This document shows, in pieces, positions 22,937 to 33,779 of a stretch of DNA of 64,000 bases; position 1 is the first letter of the stretch; each line of letters begins with the position of its first letter. The notes under the pieces were generated by a model, which saw only the letters and a program-made list of their open reading frames with translations, was not told the DNA's origin and ran no database searches. Made by a program: the position numbers and the translations under genes. The stretch spans positions 10,004,981-10,068,980 of the forward strand of contig NC_079898.1 of the NCBI RefSeq assembly GCF_024868665.1, read 5' to 3'. The stretch is from Triplophysa rosa. Taxonomy: Eukaryota > Chordata > Actinopteri > Cypriniformes > Nemacheilidae.

Positions 22937-24960
22937 GCTGAGACTGGAGAACGTATTTAAACTTGGAAACTTGGTCACCATTAAATCTGATGGTAACCAA
23001 CTTCATATCTCATTTAACCAAACCACCACCTGCAAATGATCTTCAGGATGTGAGACAGGGAGCGAGACAGGTCACGCAGGGGTAGCACGACAACCCACCT
23101 AATGTGATGACGACCGGCCCCCGCGCAGCACGCTACTTTGACTAAAGTAATTGCGGCTACACGGGCAACGACAGCTCCCTCCCCCCTCTGGGGCCCCCGG
23201 GCTGGATCAATATTTGTTGGAATTGCACCTTGTTCCAACAATGCCAGATTTACAGCAAGCGTTTGGATTTACACTTTGTCTTTCAGTGCAACTCATCAGC
23301 GCAACCCAATTACTAACCCCAGACAGACAGCATTAACATGAGCCCCGCTGCTGCTTTATTGCCCTTCAACCACCCCGTCTCATTTCAGGGTCTTCAGGCA
23401 ATGCCACCATAACGGATACTACACTTAAAATGTGCTCGCAGGAATAAATTCTCAGTCTTTCATTACTCCTACCTTGATTTACTTCATATCATCTGGCCGC
23501 TATAGACAAAGATAACACGTTGTAAATTACCCCCATCCAGTCTGCTTGTTTCAGCGCCGGGCGGGGGGTAGGCAGGGGGTTCCGTGAGGGCGGAACGCAA
23601 TGTCCCTGAACTCCACTTCTGTCGCATAGGGTTGTTTCTCTTTTGGACTGCTGAAAGCCCCTGAACCACAGGTGCAAGCTCTATTCGCACTTTTGTGAGA
23701 GATGGTTGGCTTACTTTGTCACCGCGGTGCAGATTTTCCCTGTTTGGGCACGGAGTGTAAATAACCGAACAAAATATCCAAAGCACATAGTGCTGCGAAC
23801 CTCTGCGAAGAGGAATATTGACTTTCTGTACAGCCGTCAAAACAATACATATCGCTTTAATCATCTTAATGACATAGCGTCCGTCCTGAACTGTCGAGGC
23901 ATGAAGCGGTCAATAATTTCAAGAGCATTAATCATCGGCTGGTGTGATAAACCCCATGACTCAAGAGTGTGCGATGTAATGACAGCAGAACATGCGAGCC
24001 TTCATTTGTTTTGGTCAGTCACTGCCAGTTTGTGCCCTGGGGCGATCGTCACTGTGCTGTGATTAATATTGTGTCCAGCGCTGTCAGTCTGGTGTGACTT
24101 TGTGAGGAAGATGCGAGCAGCGTGTGCCCTTTTTAACATGCACAGTCACGGCCAAGTGCTGTATTTCATACCCACAGCCTTCTGAAGACTGTCAGTCATC
24201 CCTCTCTCTAATGAAACATTGCTGCTTTGACCTTGAAATCACAGTGTAAAGTGCAAATAAGCTGGATATGACCCAGTGAGCTTCGTCTCTCAACCTGTAA
24301 CTCATCTGTCTGCTGTTGAACTTTTTGTTTGTTTAATGTCAAATTTAATGAAGTTTTAAATGTCTTTTAAAAGAAATACCCTCAAGCTTTTTTGTGAGCA
24401 GGGGTTTGCAGTGTCGCTGAAAACAGCCCCTTCGGTGGGCCGTGCGAGCCCCCCTCGCACGTTCTGCAATTTCCTCCACCTTCCATTCTATTTCAGTGGC
24501 TGATAACTAAGAACATTAGTTTTATGCCACTTGCCAGGCTCAAATGAAAAGAGAGCTAACTTTAATGACACCGCAATTAATCGCCCCAATAGACAGACAG
24601 CTAAAAGACAAGATATTGACTTCATTAAGGATAATGTATTATGTCATTAAGTCAGCAGGGTCACCTTGTGTATCATACATGGCAGGCTAATATATTGGCA
24701 TTTTCCTTGAATAAGATAAATTCTGATATGACTGATAAAGCTGATTAGAAAATACCTCATCCAGTGAGGCAGAGAGGCAGCGACAGACCTCCTAGCAAGA
24801 ACACAGTCCCATTACTGATCACTGCTTATCACCCAGCCACATTGATTTGCACAGGCAATTTAATCATTATTGTTTCACTCCAATCTACAAAGAGTAATGT
24901 TTCTCCTTCACTGGCAATGCTGAGAGCTAAGACATGCATGTCAGTTCGATAGCTTTCACC
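22937..24960. promoter_or_regulatory. Extended CNE-like cluster
   Basis: Two kilobases with no transposon and no credible exon. Dense unique parts lie at about 23,020-23,340, 23,480-24,060 and 24,410-24,900, with GC-rich words (GGCCCCCGGGCTGGATCAAT at about 23,192) and TAAT cores (CCGCAATTAATCGCCCC at about 24,571). The frames at 23,014-23,341, 23,484-23,864 and 23,706-24,062 overlap each other on both strands and show no domain. It is the longest transposon-free run in the window, which fits strong constraint on insertion. Confidence 0.38.
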
Positions 24961-25076
24961 ATGTTTCATACTATGTTAGGACTAATGTGAAACGTGTACA
25001 CAAACAGTACACATTAGTCATCGTACAAAATTAACTTTAGAAAATGTTGATCATCAACAGTACGTTAAACTGAATA

Positions 25077-25613
25077 TTAAAGCGGTCATATGACACTGCT
25101 AAAACGAATATTATCGTTTGTTTTAGATGTAATTCCATGTGTATACACGATTTAAGGTTAAAAAACGATGTATTTTCCACATACCGTGCATGTTTGTATC
25201 TCCTCTTTGCCCCGCCTCTCTGAAACGCACAGATTTTTTAAGAGCTGTGTTATGATTGGCCAGTTAACCAGTGCGTAGTGATTGGTTAAATACTGCAAGC
25301 GTGTGACGGAAATGTAACGCCTCTTACCATATTTGGAACATCAGGTTCCAAAGCAATTCTACTGACAGGTACGCCCACCTTACTTGCATATATATTTGGG
25401 TGGTCTTAGTCAAATCATCCCACAAACTGACGTAGATTTGTGGGGGTGTGGTTACACGAGGCGTTTCAGGCAGGTCTGAGTGAGCATTAGCTTTTAGATA
25501 GAATGCATCTTTTGTCCCGACACTTTAATTTTTGCAATTTTACGTGTCTAATACATGCATGGGCACACCAAAGACACAGAAAAACAAGTATTTGCGGCAT
25601 ATAATCCCTTTAA
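25077..25613. mobile_element. TTAA-flanked non-autonomous element, 529 bp
   Basis: TTAA at 25,077-25,080 and 25,610-25,613. The ends are AGCGGTCATATGAC and (reversed) AGGGATTATATGCC, imperfect inverted repeats. The interior holds two ATTGG words (TATGATTGGCC, AGTGATTGGTT) and GTTACACGAGGCGTTTCAGG but no transposase frame. It is probably a TTAA-using (piggyBac- or Kolobok-type) miniature element. The superfamily is not proven. Confidence 0.7.
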
Positions 25614-25674
25614 ATGAGCTGTTTGTCTTTTTCTATTAGTGTGGCTGAATTTAGATGGTGCCTGAATGCAATTT

Positions 25675-26190
25675 TTAAGGTGTTGTGTGTAATTTTTGAA
25701 ATGCAATATAATATAAATAACTGTCTTCAGAGGTGTCTAAAGACCTTACATAATGAAACGTTATGTTTTTAATACTTTAGAATGAGCAATTTCTATCTAC
25801 ATACACCGCAGGTTCCTCTGCATGTAATTCGCCATGTTGTTTCTACAGTAGCTCTAAACGGACAAACTGCTGTGCAGAGGGCGTTTCATAAATACGTTAT
25901 CTCCTTCGGCCAAGAAGCAAAATCGTGACGACATCTGTGTCAGCCACCATAGTGCTTTGAATGGGAAGGGGTGAGCGGTGGAGTGAGCCACTAGACGCAG
26001 CTAAATGTTCGTAAATATGTTATCTCCTTCAGCAAAGAAGTGAAAAGGTGACGACATCTTAGTTCTGTGTCAGCCATCGTAGTACTTCAAAAGGGAGGGT
26101 TGATCGGTGGAGTGAGCCGTTGGTTGCAATTCACAACCTCGCCGCTAGATGCCGCTAAATTTCACAACTTACACAATTTTGCCATTTTAA
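25675..26190. mobile_element. TTAA-bounded repeat with an internal ~120-bp duplication
   Basis: Bounded by TTAA at about 25,675 and 26,187. It matches the repeat at 33,054-33,384 through the words CTACATACACCGC, CATGTTGTTTCTACAGTAGC, GGACAAACTGCT and GTTATCTCCTTCGG in the same order. About 25,887-26,005 and 26,010-26,125 are tandem copies of one segment (GTTATCTCCTTC ... GACGACATCT ... GGTGGAGTGAGCC), absent as a duplication in the second copy. No reading frame. Confidence 0.72.
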
Positions 26191-26639
26191 AGCAATACAC
26201 ATTAAATTGACAATAAACTACAGCACATACAGTACAGTAAAAATCTCCAGAACGGGAAATGGAAACATGACTGCAAATGTAGTCTAAATTAAGCTGTCAC
26301 TCAACAGGGACTAGATGTTTAGGACCAAACATTGGCTTTTAGTGATTGACAGACTTATACAGGTATTCTCCATAAATTCAATGAAAAAATATGTCAGATT
26401 TATTTTTTAAGGTATATCGAGTGAATGGTTATCTTGACTAATGCTGTCAACCCTACAACTTGTGTTAAAATTGATAAAACAGAATGTCTCTCTAACATAA
26501 TAGCACAGGTATGTTATGGCATTTAATGTAACTTTGTAATATTTAAGTTACACAGTTAAAACTAAGAGTTAAAATAAAAAACAGGAAACCAAAATGAAGC
26601 CTTATTCATGACAAGAGCCAGTACACATCGTTTAGTTGC
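26191..26639. other. Gene-free interval
   Basis: AT-rich, with no recognised repeat or gene. Confidence 0.45.
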
Positions 26640-27350
26640 ATATTCCTCATGGAAAATGATGAATAAAAGGGACGAGGGCAGCACACCTCCTTGGACGAAG
26701 TAAATGTCAATGGGCCTTTTGAGATAACAGGCAGAGCAACATTAGAGCTGGATCACTGATTGAACAGCCATTCATTTGACAGCTTTTCATCTCTTCATCT
26801 CTCTCCACGTGCAGTCCAGAGCGCACAGACACAATGTGCCCTATTCCTGCGACCTTGGGCTTCCTTTTTGGGCTGCCATTATTGACATTTTCCCCCACCA
26901 TCCTGTGGCCCTTCCTCTCATTTGTCATGATTATTGCTGAATTCTCAGCTGTCATTTGTGGCTGTAGATCAATGACTGTCCACTCCCCCCGTGTCGTATT
27001 GGCAGAGCAAACAGCCTTCCTCCTCTAAATGAGTCTCTCTCTCTTTCTCCATCCATTAGAGCCGTCCGGCTCCTGTGAGCACTCAGTCCTTTGTTAGGTC
27101 AGTCTATATATCACAGCACACATCAGAAGTACACTCACTTTCTCTGCCAGATCTCTCGGCACACAGATCTGTGTGTCAAAGAGCACCGGTTTCCATTATC
27201 ATTCCTTAACTGTGTGGAGAAACCTTGATCCGCTGAAATATTACACTTCTAAATATCATTATAGACGCGTTAAGGCGGTCGAGTAGAGAGGTTACGTCTG
27301 CGTGTGTGAGGTTGAGATAAGGCCTTGCTTGTCATCAGAGTCAGTCACGT
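26640..27350. promoter_or_regulatory. CNE-like unique block
   Basis: Moderate-GC unique sequence; the overlapping opposed frames at 26,707-26,955 (-) and 26,834-27,028 (+) have no domain. Words such as TTTGTCATGATTATTGCTGA (about 26,920) and a CpG-rich end near 27,250-27,370 stand out. Regulatory role inferred. Confidence 0.3.
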
Positions 27351-27998
27351 CCTGCACGCCGAAGTCTCCTTGTTGGTATACTTGAAAGTGTCAAAACACA
27401 AAAACAACACGATACTTTAAACAAGACGGTCTCCATAATGTTCTCATCAGGAACGGTTCCCGTAGCGATTGCTTTTTAAGTATGCTCCGCCAGCAAAGAA
27501 CAAAAAAAGATCACGGGTGTACATGTCATTATATAATCATTTGTAATGACAACTCTTCTGAATAACTCGCTTTCATGATGTGAATGTTTAGTGGCCCTTT
27601 AAATCTCAGGGTATATTTGTGGAAAATGATCATTATAATTCAACTTTTAAAGAAACTCCTTTAATGATCTTTTTTACTGGTTAATGAATTATGCTAGGGC
27701 TAACTGCTTATGAATGAGAGGACACAGATCATGGGTTTTGATCTATCACATATAAAGCAAGCAGAGAAAATGAGGTTTTAAACGAATACACTTCAATTAG
27801 AATTGAGAGCTTACTTGTCATTTCGGTTCATTTTCAACTTCGCACTGACTTCTAATTTAATAGAGGAATTATGACTAAACCAAACAATAGACATGTTTGA
27901 GGGCCTGTTTATATCAAGAACATTAACTAAAATTTGTTCTAAAATAGTTCTAAATCTAAAAATAGCACTGTTCGGGCAACACTATTTCACAGCAGAAC
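27351..27998. other. Gene-free interval
   Basis: No gene is seen. About 27,510-27,860 is AT-rich with a few TAAT words (CACTTCAATTAGAATTG) and could be weakly CNE-like. Confidence 0.4.
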
Positions 27999-28203
27999 GT
28001 AACTATTTTACGATGTGGCTAATTTTGGCTAATTCGTATGAATTCGTACAATCTCATTCAGTTTAGTACGATTTGCTTTCGCGCCAGTGACGTTAGTTTT
28101 GGGGCTGGGTTTGGGGTGGGGTTTCAGGATTGCTTTTTTCTAGTAATCGTACGTTTTTTGTAAGATTCACAACATAGGATAAGCCACCTCGTAAAATAGT
28201 TAC
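27999..28203. mobile_element. MITE with 22-bp TIRs
   Basis: A 205-bp element. The left end GTAACTATTTTACGATGTGG and the right end (reversed) GTAACTATTTTACGAGGTGG are 22-bp inverted repeats with a single mismatch. The interior contains CGTATGAATTCGTACAATCT and GTACGATTTGC, typical of an abundant fish repeat, and a GGGTTTGGGGTGGGG tract. It is non-coding. No TTAA or 8-bp target duplication is evident, so the superfamily is open. Confidence 0.8.
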
Positions 28204-29300
28204 AAATTCCTGTGAGATCATGTTGGTTCAGACCACGACCACAACAATAACAAATAAAACTGAACATCATCATTATGATTACTTGCATAACAATTTCTTC
28301 CAGTTGATAAATTAGAAAAAAATGAAAAAAACAAAATTAATTTGAATTTAAAGGGCTTGCGCACATAAAATGTGAAACTGTGGCGCGGATGCTTCGAATA
28401 AATCATCCGTCGGTCTAGACGCTACTATACACTTACGATAGGTGATTTATATACATTTTTATAAGTGGTTTTGGCGCCATACAAAACAAAACACAAAATA
28501 ATGACTTGAGGACCATGCTCAAACTAACACCTTCAGTTAAAACAATATTGCTGTGTCTGGCCCAGTTGGTCACTCAAACAAACAGATTACAATTGTGTTT
28601 GATGCCATTGGTGGCTTCGCATTTAACTATTGGTCTTCGATGTCTCAGCAGATCAAAAGGCCCATGAGAATGTGGAAACAATTCTGCTCTTTACATTTGT
28701 ATGTGGATTATGAGAGGGGCTTTATTTTAAAACTCTTTTGTATCGTCTTTCCTGTCGTCATTATAAAGGTTAATCTGCACATAATCGGTGCACTACAAAT
28801 GGCACAGCTGAGAAAATATGAAGGGTGAGGTGCATTTATCATCAGATAAAAGACACCCTGCCATCCACCTCAAACCTAATGGCACATCTATTATTTCATA
28901 CAATAACACTCCGACATATTAGATGCTACTAGGGCACAGATTTCAATGACAGATTCAACAGATTCCCCATAATGCACCTTGATAGGATAATTAAACTTCA
29001 AAGGCATGTAACCTGAAACTGTATCAGGTTTGTTCCTACTATGTATACAAAAAACATAGCACCTTCCTCTTCACCTGTCAATTAAACTCAGGTACCGCCA
29101 GTGCTGTAACTATAGCGTTGGGTCATCGGTACAATAATGTAACTCCGCCCACTTCTCTTGTTTAACAATACAGCAGGTTGTTTTGTGGATTATAACAGCG
29201 CTGTGATAATAAGGGGTAGTTTTAACTAAGGATGTAAGCACATAGCTGTGGCCTTGTGTACCCGAGCGCATATTCCGCTCAGGTACCATCAACACATCAG
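28204..29300. other. Gene-free interval
   Basis: Mixed AT-rich DNA; the 91-codon frame at 28,553-28,828 has no recognised domain or exon signals. About 28,830-29,030 is unique-looking. Nothing can be called. Confidence 0.4.
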
Positions 29301-30760
29301 CCCTTCAGCAGCAGCACCTTGATGAATTAGTCTGGAGTGCCTTTCACCCAAGGTCAAGGCTATGCAGACAAGCATTATTGAATTTATTCCACCAATTCAT
29401 GTAAATGCCTAAGGAAGCTCGGCTATATAATTGTAAAGCTGTTCCCTGCTGTAATGAGCCTTCCTGAGGGAACGGAAAATACGAAATGACACCCCTTCGC
29501 CTACTTCTTTCAAAGGACGGGACGGGGAGGAAAGGTTACAAAGGGAGTACAGTCAGGTGAGAGCAGCGAAAAGGAGTTACGACGTCACCCGCCCCATCAG
29601 AGACGTTTCAGCATCCACTTAAAGTCCACAAGGACCAACGACTCTGATGAATCTGACATAATGGAGAGCTTCGTCGGCGACGCACGCCCCTGCCTCTCTC
29701 CTTGACGTGCTCGCACACCCAGCTATTTCGTATCTAGACACACACACCTCCACTCCCTGCAGCAGTAGCGTTTCCTGTTTTTTTTTGGTCTACCTTTTCC
29801 CGCCGTTTTTCCTTTCCTTGTTTCGGCTCGGCTGAGCAGGGCTGACAGGCGGATTCCTTTGCTTTTCGCCGTATTAAAGCCACTTTCCCGCCCTGACAGC
29901 CTGTTCTATTCTGCCACCTTATAGCTCGGGCTTCACACTTCTTTGGGCAGCCACTGCTTCTTGACAGACCACTGTCACTTCCCATCATCCTCTCTGTATA
30001 TTCGGCGCTCCCCCCTCCCCAGCACGAAGCCCCACTTTCCTACCAGTGCAATTATTTTTTTTGACAAGCCATCCATCAGCCTTAACTTTAAAAGCACTTT
30101 CCGCTGATATCCATTGTTAAAGCCCCAGCCGTTTTTTTCCTCAGCTTCCCCGAGTGCTCGCATGAGAGAATATGATATCAGACATCCAACCTAGCAAACC
30201 ATGTAAATTTACTTTGTTCTCGGCTACGTTTCCAATTTCACGTCCAATTTTTCGGTACATTATGCGGAGTTGTTGTGCCTAATACGATGTTGTCAAATCC
30301 CATTAAAGTTCACTGTCTTGCGTGGCTTTAAAAACAGGTTACAATTTGTATTCCATAAAGTAGGAAAGGAGAGCAGTTGAAAGTCAAGCTGAATCTTATT
30401 AAAATTATCTGTTCAATTGTGATGTCTGTGAAGGGAGTAATTTAGAGGCATTAGTGCAGGCACATATGAATATGTCAGCGCCCAATAACGACAGCCGAAG
30501 CGAAGGCGCCGCATCTCGGCGAGTCAATAAAGCTCTTCTGCTGGTGACACAAATGTGATGATAATCTAAGGAAATGAATAAGGAACGTTCCTGTTTGAGG
30601 AGGAATTCTGTTGTGCTACTGAATAATTCCCAGCATCTCCAATTGGCCTACATCTCGTGCGGAGTAAAAGCAGGGCGATGCGCATCGTCCTGCCGTTCTC
30701 CAATCATGTCTGTCTGGTGTACGCGACTGCCATGATTTACACGAGCGTAACAAAGTTTTA
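29301..30760. promoter_or_regulatory. CNE-like cluster with a pyrimidine-rich core
   Basis: Transposon-free. About 29,480-30,170 is C/T-rich and locally CpG-rich. On its reverse strand it opens Lys/Arg-rich frames (29,734-29,988 and 29,975-30,163) that reflect composition rather than coding. About 30,400-30,700 has compact words such as GCACATATGAATATGTCAGC and GCCCAATAACGACAG. These are candidate conserved elements; conservation is untested. Confidence 0.35.
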
Positions 30761-31279
30761 CCTTAGGATATGACACTGTCTCTGATTTGACCACTGAACC
30801 CATTAGAATAATATGCAGCTAAGATTGCGTTGAACTGTCACTAAAAGCGCACACACATTTCCATATTAAACTATATACATCTATTACTGGAGCATAATCA
30901 CGTATGAACACGCATAGCATTCATTCATAATTCGAATCTGCGGATATCTACAGACTAGTATATTGATGGCAGTTATTTTGTGGCATGAACTGTATAATCA
31001 CAAATGTTTTTCAGCCATTATACAACATACTGTATAGGAATGATTTATTGCTTAATACCTTTATAATCATTTTAAACTGGATGATTAACATTAGTATTTG
31101 TTGCGAGGCAAAGCAATTCTATGCATGTATATAAATATGACAAACAATAAAATCATCTACATGCAAGTTTGTCTGCAAATATACATGGTAACATTAGCAA
31201 AAAGCTTTGCGTCAAGCGTATTCACAAGCATCCTTTCAGGAAAAGGAAGCACATTTAACAAGCTGAAATCACTTGTGTC
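30761..31279. other. AT-rich gene-free interval
   Basis: AT-rich. The 62-codon frame at 31,098-31,286 is without features. No repeat or gene is seen. Confidence 0.45.
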
Positions 31280-32240
31280 TGGCTGAGCTAATGAATATCA
31301 AATGACACCCAAATCTTTATAAATCATCATTACCCAGGATTCTAATTGATCCAGCAATTAAACATGACAAATGCTTCATGCACCAAAACTTTACTTTAGA
31401 GTCTTCCAAATAACAAACTATTCATCTTGGCGTTGTGGCTTCATTGCTAATTTCATATTGTGTACACAGCAAATTAACAAGGACAGACATTAAAGCGTGG
31501 GATCATTTCTTTTGTTCACCGCAGGGTTCCATTGTTTGATTTTTTCTTTTTTTTCCTCCACTCGGTTTTGTGGTCTTCTTCCCCAAAAATCCAGCAGTAA
31601 ATATCAACTGGATTATTTTACAAAACTACAATTTCTAGAGCGTAAGGTATACTTCTAAAAATCCCCCTTACATGCAAATCCAATCCAAAAGGCGTGTTTG
31701 CATGTGTTTGTTTACTTGCGAGGCTGTCGAGGGCGGGGATCACACAGTAGAGACACCTGCCTGTCTGTCGGCCTTTGACAGCTCAAGCAGAAGCTAAGTG
31801 TCAACATATGGCTATCAATGATCCAGATGGCTTCTTCATGTATGGAGACTGACAACTTTGCTCCTCTATTATCAAACAGTAGTAATTAACCATAATCAAG
31901 TAGGTGTTAATTATGCATAATGAAAGCATTCCTTCCCAGCCCGAGCCTACTATCAGCAACTTAGGGCTAATTATAAGCACTAAGCACTCTGGGTAATCTC
32001 CAGGCTGAGGGCGAGGTATTTGTTCAGTTGATGATAGCTGTGTTTTGTCTGCGTGTTTGGCAGATTTAAGTCTGGAAAAATCCTGATTTGCCAAACTGTC
32101 AGAGCTGTTGAGGAGGAACAAAAGGGACCGGACTGGCGATGACAACATTTCAGGAGTTTGTCATTCCCTGTGAAAGGAAGGCCATTAATCAGAGTGACCC
32201 TTGCCTATAGCCACCCCACCACAGCACCTGCAGCCTGGGC
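31280..32240. promoter_or_regulatory. CNE-like block with clustered ATTA and POU-like words
   Basis: Unique sequence with a tight cluster at about 31,880-31,925: AGTAGTAATTAACC and GTTAATTATGCATAATG, combining TAATTA homeodomain cores with a TATGCATAAT octamer-like word. Further unique sequence runs from 31,930 to 32,230. The 115-codon minus-strand frame at 31,801-32,148 includes these AT words and has no domain, so it is not called. A regulatory role is inferred. Confidence 0.36.
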
Positions 32241-32648
32241 ATGTTTTAGGGGAAATTAAAGTCATAAATTTTCTACCTCCACGTGTACGTACACATGCAG
32301 CCCTGCTGCAGCACAGAGAACGCAGGAAATGCATACTTTGGGTTGGCCAGGGGTCGGAAGTGTAAACATAGTCTTTAGCTCATGTGCATATAAACATGGT
32401 CTTGTTTGTTTGCAGATTTGTGGTGTGCTTTAAACGTGTGTTCTCTGTAATTTAAAAGTTTCACCCACTGTTAAGTACGCTCTGAATACCTCCAGTCACA
32501 TCAGCTGCCAAACAAAAGGAGCTGAGGTGAATCATGGAGTCAGCCATGTTGACATCACATGACCAGCAAAACACTGCTATAGACCACTTCGCAAAATTTA
32601 AACACTGGTCCAGCTGCACTTCCGGTTTCATTTTTGTATATACTGTAT

Positions 32649-33016
32649 ATACACTCACCTAAAGGATTATTAGGAACACCTGTTCAATTTCTCATTAATG
32701 CAATTATCTAATCAACCAATCACATGGCAGTTGCTTCAATGCATTTAGGGGTGTGGTCCTGGTCAAGACAATCTCCTGAACTCCAAACTGAATGTCAGAA
32801 TGGGAAAGAAAGGTGATTTAAGCAATTTTGAGCGTGGCATGGTTGTTGGTGCCAGACGGGCCGGTCTGAGTATTTCACAATCTGCTCAGTTACTGGGATT
32901 TTCACGCACAACCATTTCTAGGGTTTACAAAGAATGGTGTGAAAAGGGAAAAACATCCAGTATGCGGCAGTCCTGTGGGCGAAAATGCCTTGTTGATGCT
33001 AGAGGTCAGAGGAGAA
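32649..33016 (+). mobile_element. Tc1/mariner transposon, 5' fragment
   Basis: It begins at a TA with the terminal repeat TACACTCACCTAAAGGATTA and continues through the untranslated leader into the start of a transposase gene at 32,800. The copy ends at the ambiguous base at 33,017. The catalytic part and the right terminal repeat are missing, so it is dead as an autonomous element. Confidence 0.9.
32800..33016 (+). pseudogene. Tc1-type transposase, N-terminal 72 codons only
   Basis: The frame starts ATG and reads MGKKGDLSNFERGMVVGARR, then SISQSAQLLGFSRTTISRVY: a Tc1/mariner paired-like DNA-binding N-terminus with a first helix-turn-helix (residues about 10-45) and the start of the linker with a GRKCLVDARGQRR segment. 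A full Tc1 transposase has about 340 residues and a DDE catalytic domain. None of the latter is present. The frame has no stop before the N at 33,017, so truncation rather than decay ended it. Confidence 0.92.
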
Positions 33017-33017
33017 N
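33017..33017. other. Ambiguous base (N) at a repeat junction
   Basis: The only N in the window, exactly where the Tc1 coding sequence gives way to an AT-rich low-complexity tract (TATATATTTATTTATATATA). It may mark a collapsed assembly gap or an unresolved repeat join. The junction and missing transposase half should be treated as unverified. Confidence 0.95.
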
Positions 33018-33053
33018 TATATATTTATTTATATATATTTTTTTATTTTACAT

Positions 33054-33384
33054 TTAAAGGATCCATCGACAGAAATGCAGTATAATATACATACTGTAAC
33101 TATGTGTTCAGACATAATGAAGTGTTATGTTTTTATAATCTTAGAATGAGCTAATTTTATCTACATACACCGCGGGCCCCTTACAAGGAATGCTCCATGT
33201 TGTTTCTACAGTAGCCTTAATCGGACAAACTGCTTTACAGAGCGCGTTTCATAAATACGTTATCTCCTTCGGTAAAGAAGCGAAAACGTGACGACATCTT
33301 AGTTCTGTGTCAGCCACCGTAGTTCTTCGAAAGGGAGGGGTGGAGTGAGCCGTTGGTTACAATTTGCAACCTCACCCCCTTTAA
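33054..33384. mobile_element. TTAA-bounded repeat, second copy of the 25.7-kb family
   Basis: TTAA at 33,054-33,057 and 33,381-33,384. Shares CTACATACACCGCGG, CATGTTGTTTCTACAGTAGC, GGACAAACTGCT, GTTATCTCCTTCGG and GACGACATCTTAGTTCTGTG in order with 25,675-26,190. Here the central segment is single, not duplicated. It is non-coding. Confidence 0.75.
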
Positions 33385-33710
33385 ATCTTAAATATATTCG
33401 ATTAACATTTTGATTGGGTTATAAATGTTCTGTTGGTTATATTTTCATAAATTTGTTTAGTGTTAAAAAACTGAAACATGAAGTTCTTCTGGACCAGCGT
33501 TGGACAAACATTGGTTACATCTTGTAGTGGTCTATATAGAAATCCCCTTTATCGAACACTTTCACTTCCTGAATAAATGAATCATGGCTGACCGTGAAAA
33601 AATCTAGCGCTTTTACATGATGCTACTTGTAGGCCTCTGGATGTCAGTGCTAGTCCAAGAAAACAAAAAATTACTAGTCTTACTAGTATATTACTAGTAT
33701 ACTAATACTA

Positions 33711-33744
33711 GTATATTGTGACTATAATGATAGTCACAATATAC
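33711..33744. repeat. Perfect 15-bp hairpin in ACTAGT-rich DNA
   Basis: GTATATTGTGACTAT and its exact inverse ATAGTCACAATATAC are separated by 4 nt. Just upstream (33,670-33,712) are several TACTAGTA words, and just downstream a short CA tract. This may be the centre or end of a small palindromic element, or a local cruciform-forming sequence. Confidence 0.8.
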
Positions 33745-33779
33745 ACACACACACAAACCCCAGACCAAATATTAAACAC

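Larger units (their letters stand above)
32535..33600. mobile_element. Inverted-repeat element split by two later insertions
   Basis: Left arm (about 32,535-32,630) and right arm (about 33,485-33,600) are imperfect inverse copies. Reading the left arm backwards gives CAGCTGGACCAGTG, GAAGTGGTCTATAG and CATGGCTGAC; the right arm reads TTCTGGACCAGCG, TAGTGGTCTATATAG and CATGGCTGACC in the same order. Between the arms lie a Tc1 fragment (32,649-33,016) and a TTAA repeat (33,054-33,384). The arm match is by eye and imperfect. Confidence 0.5.
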
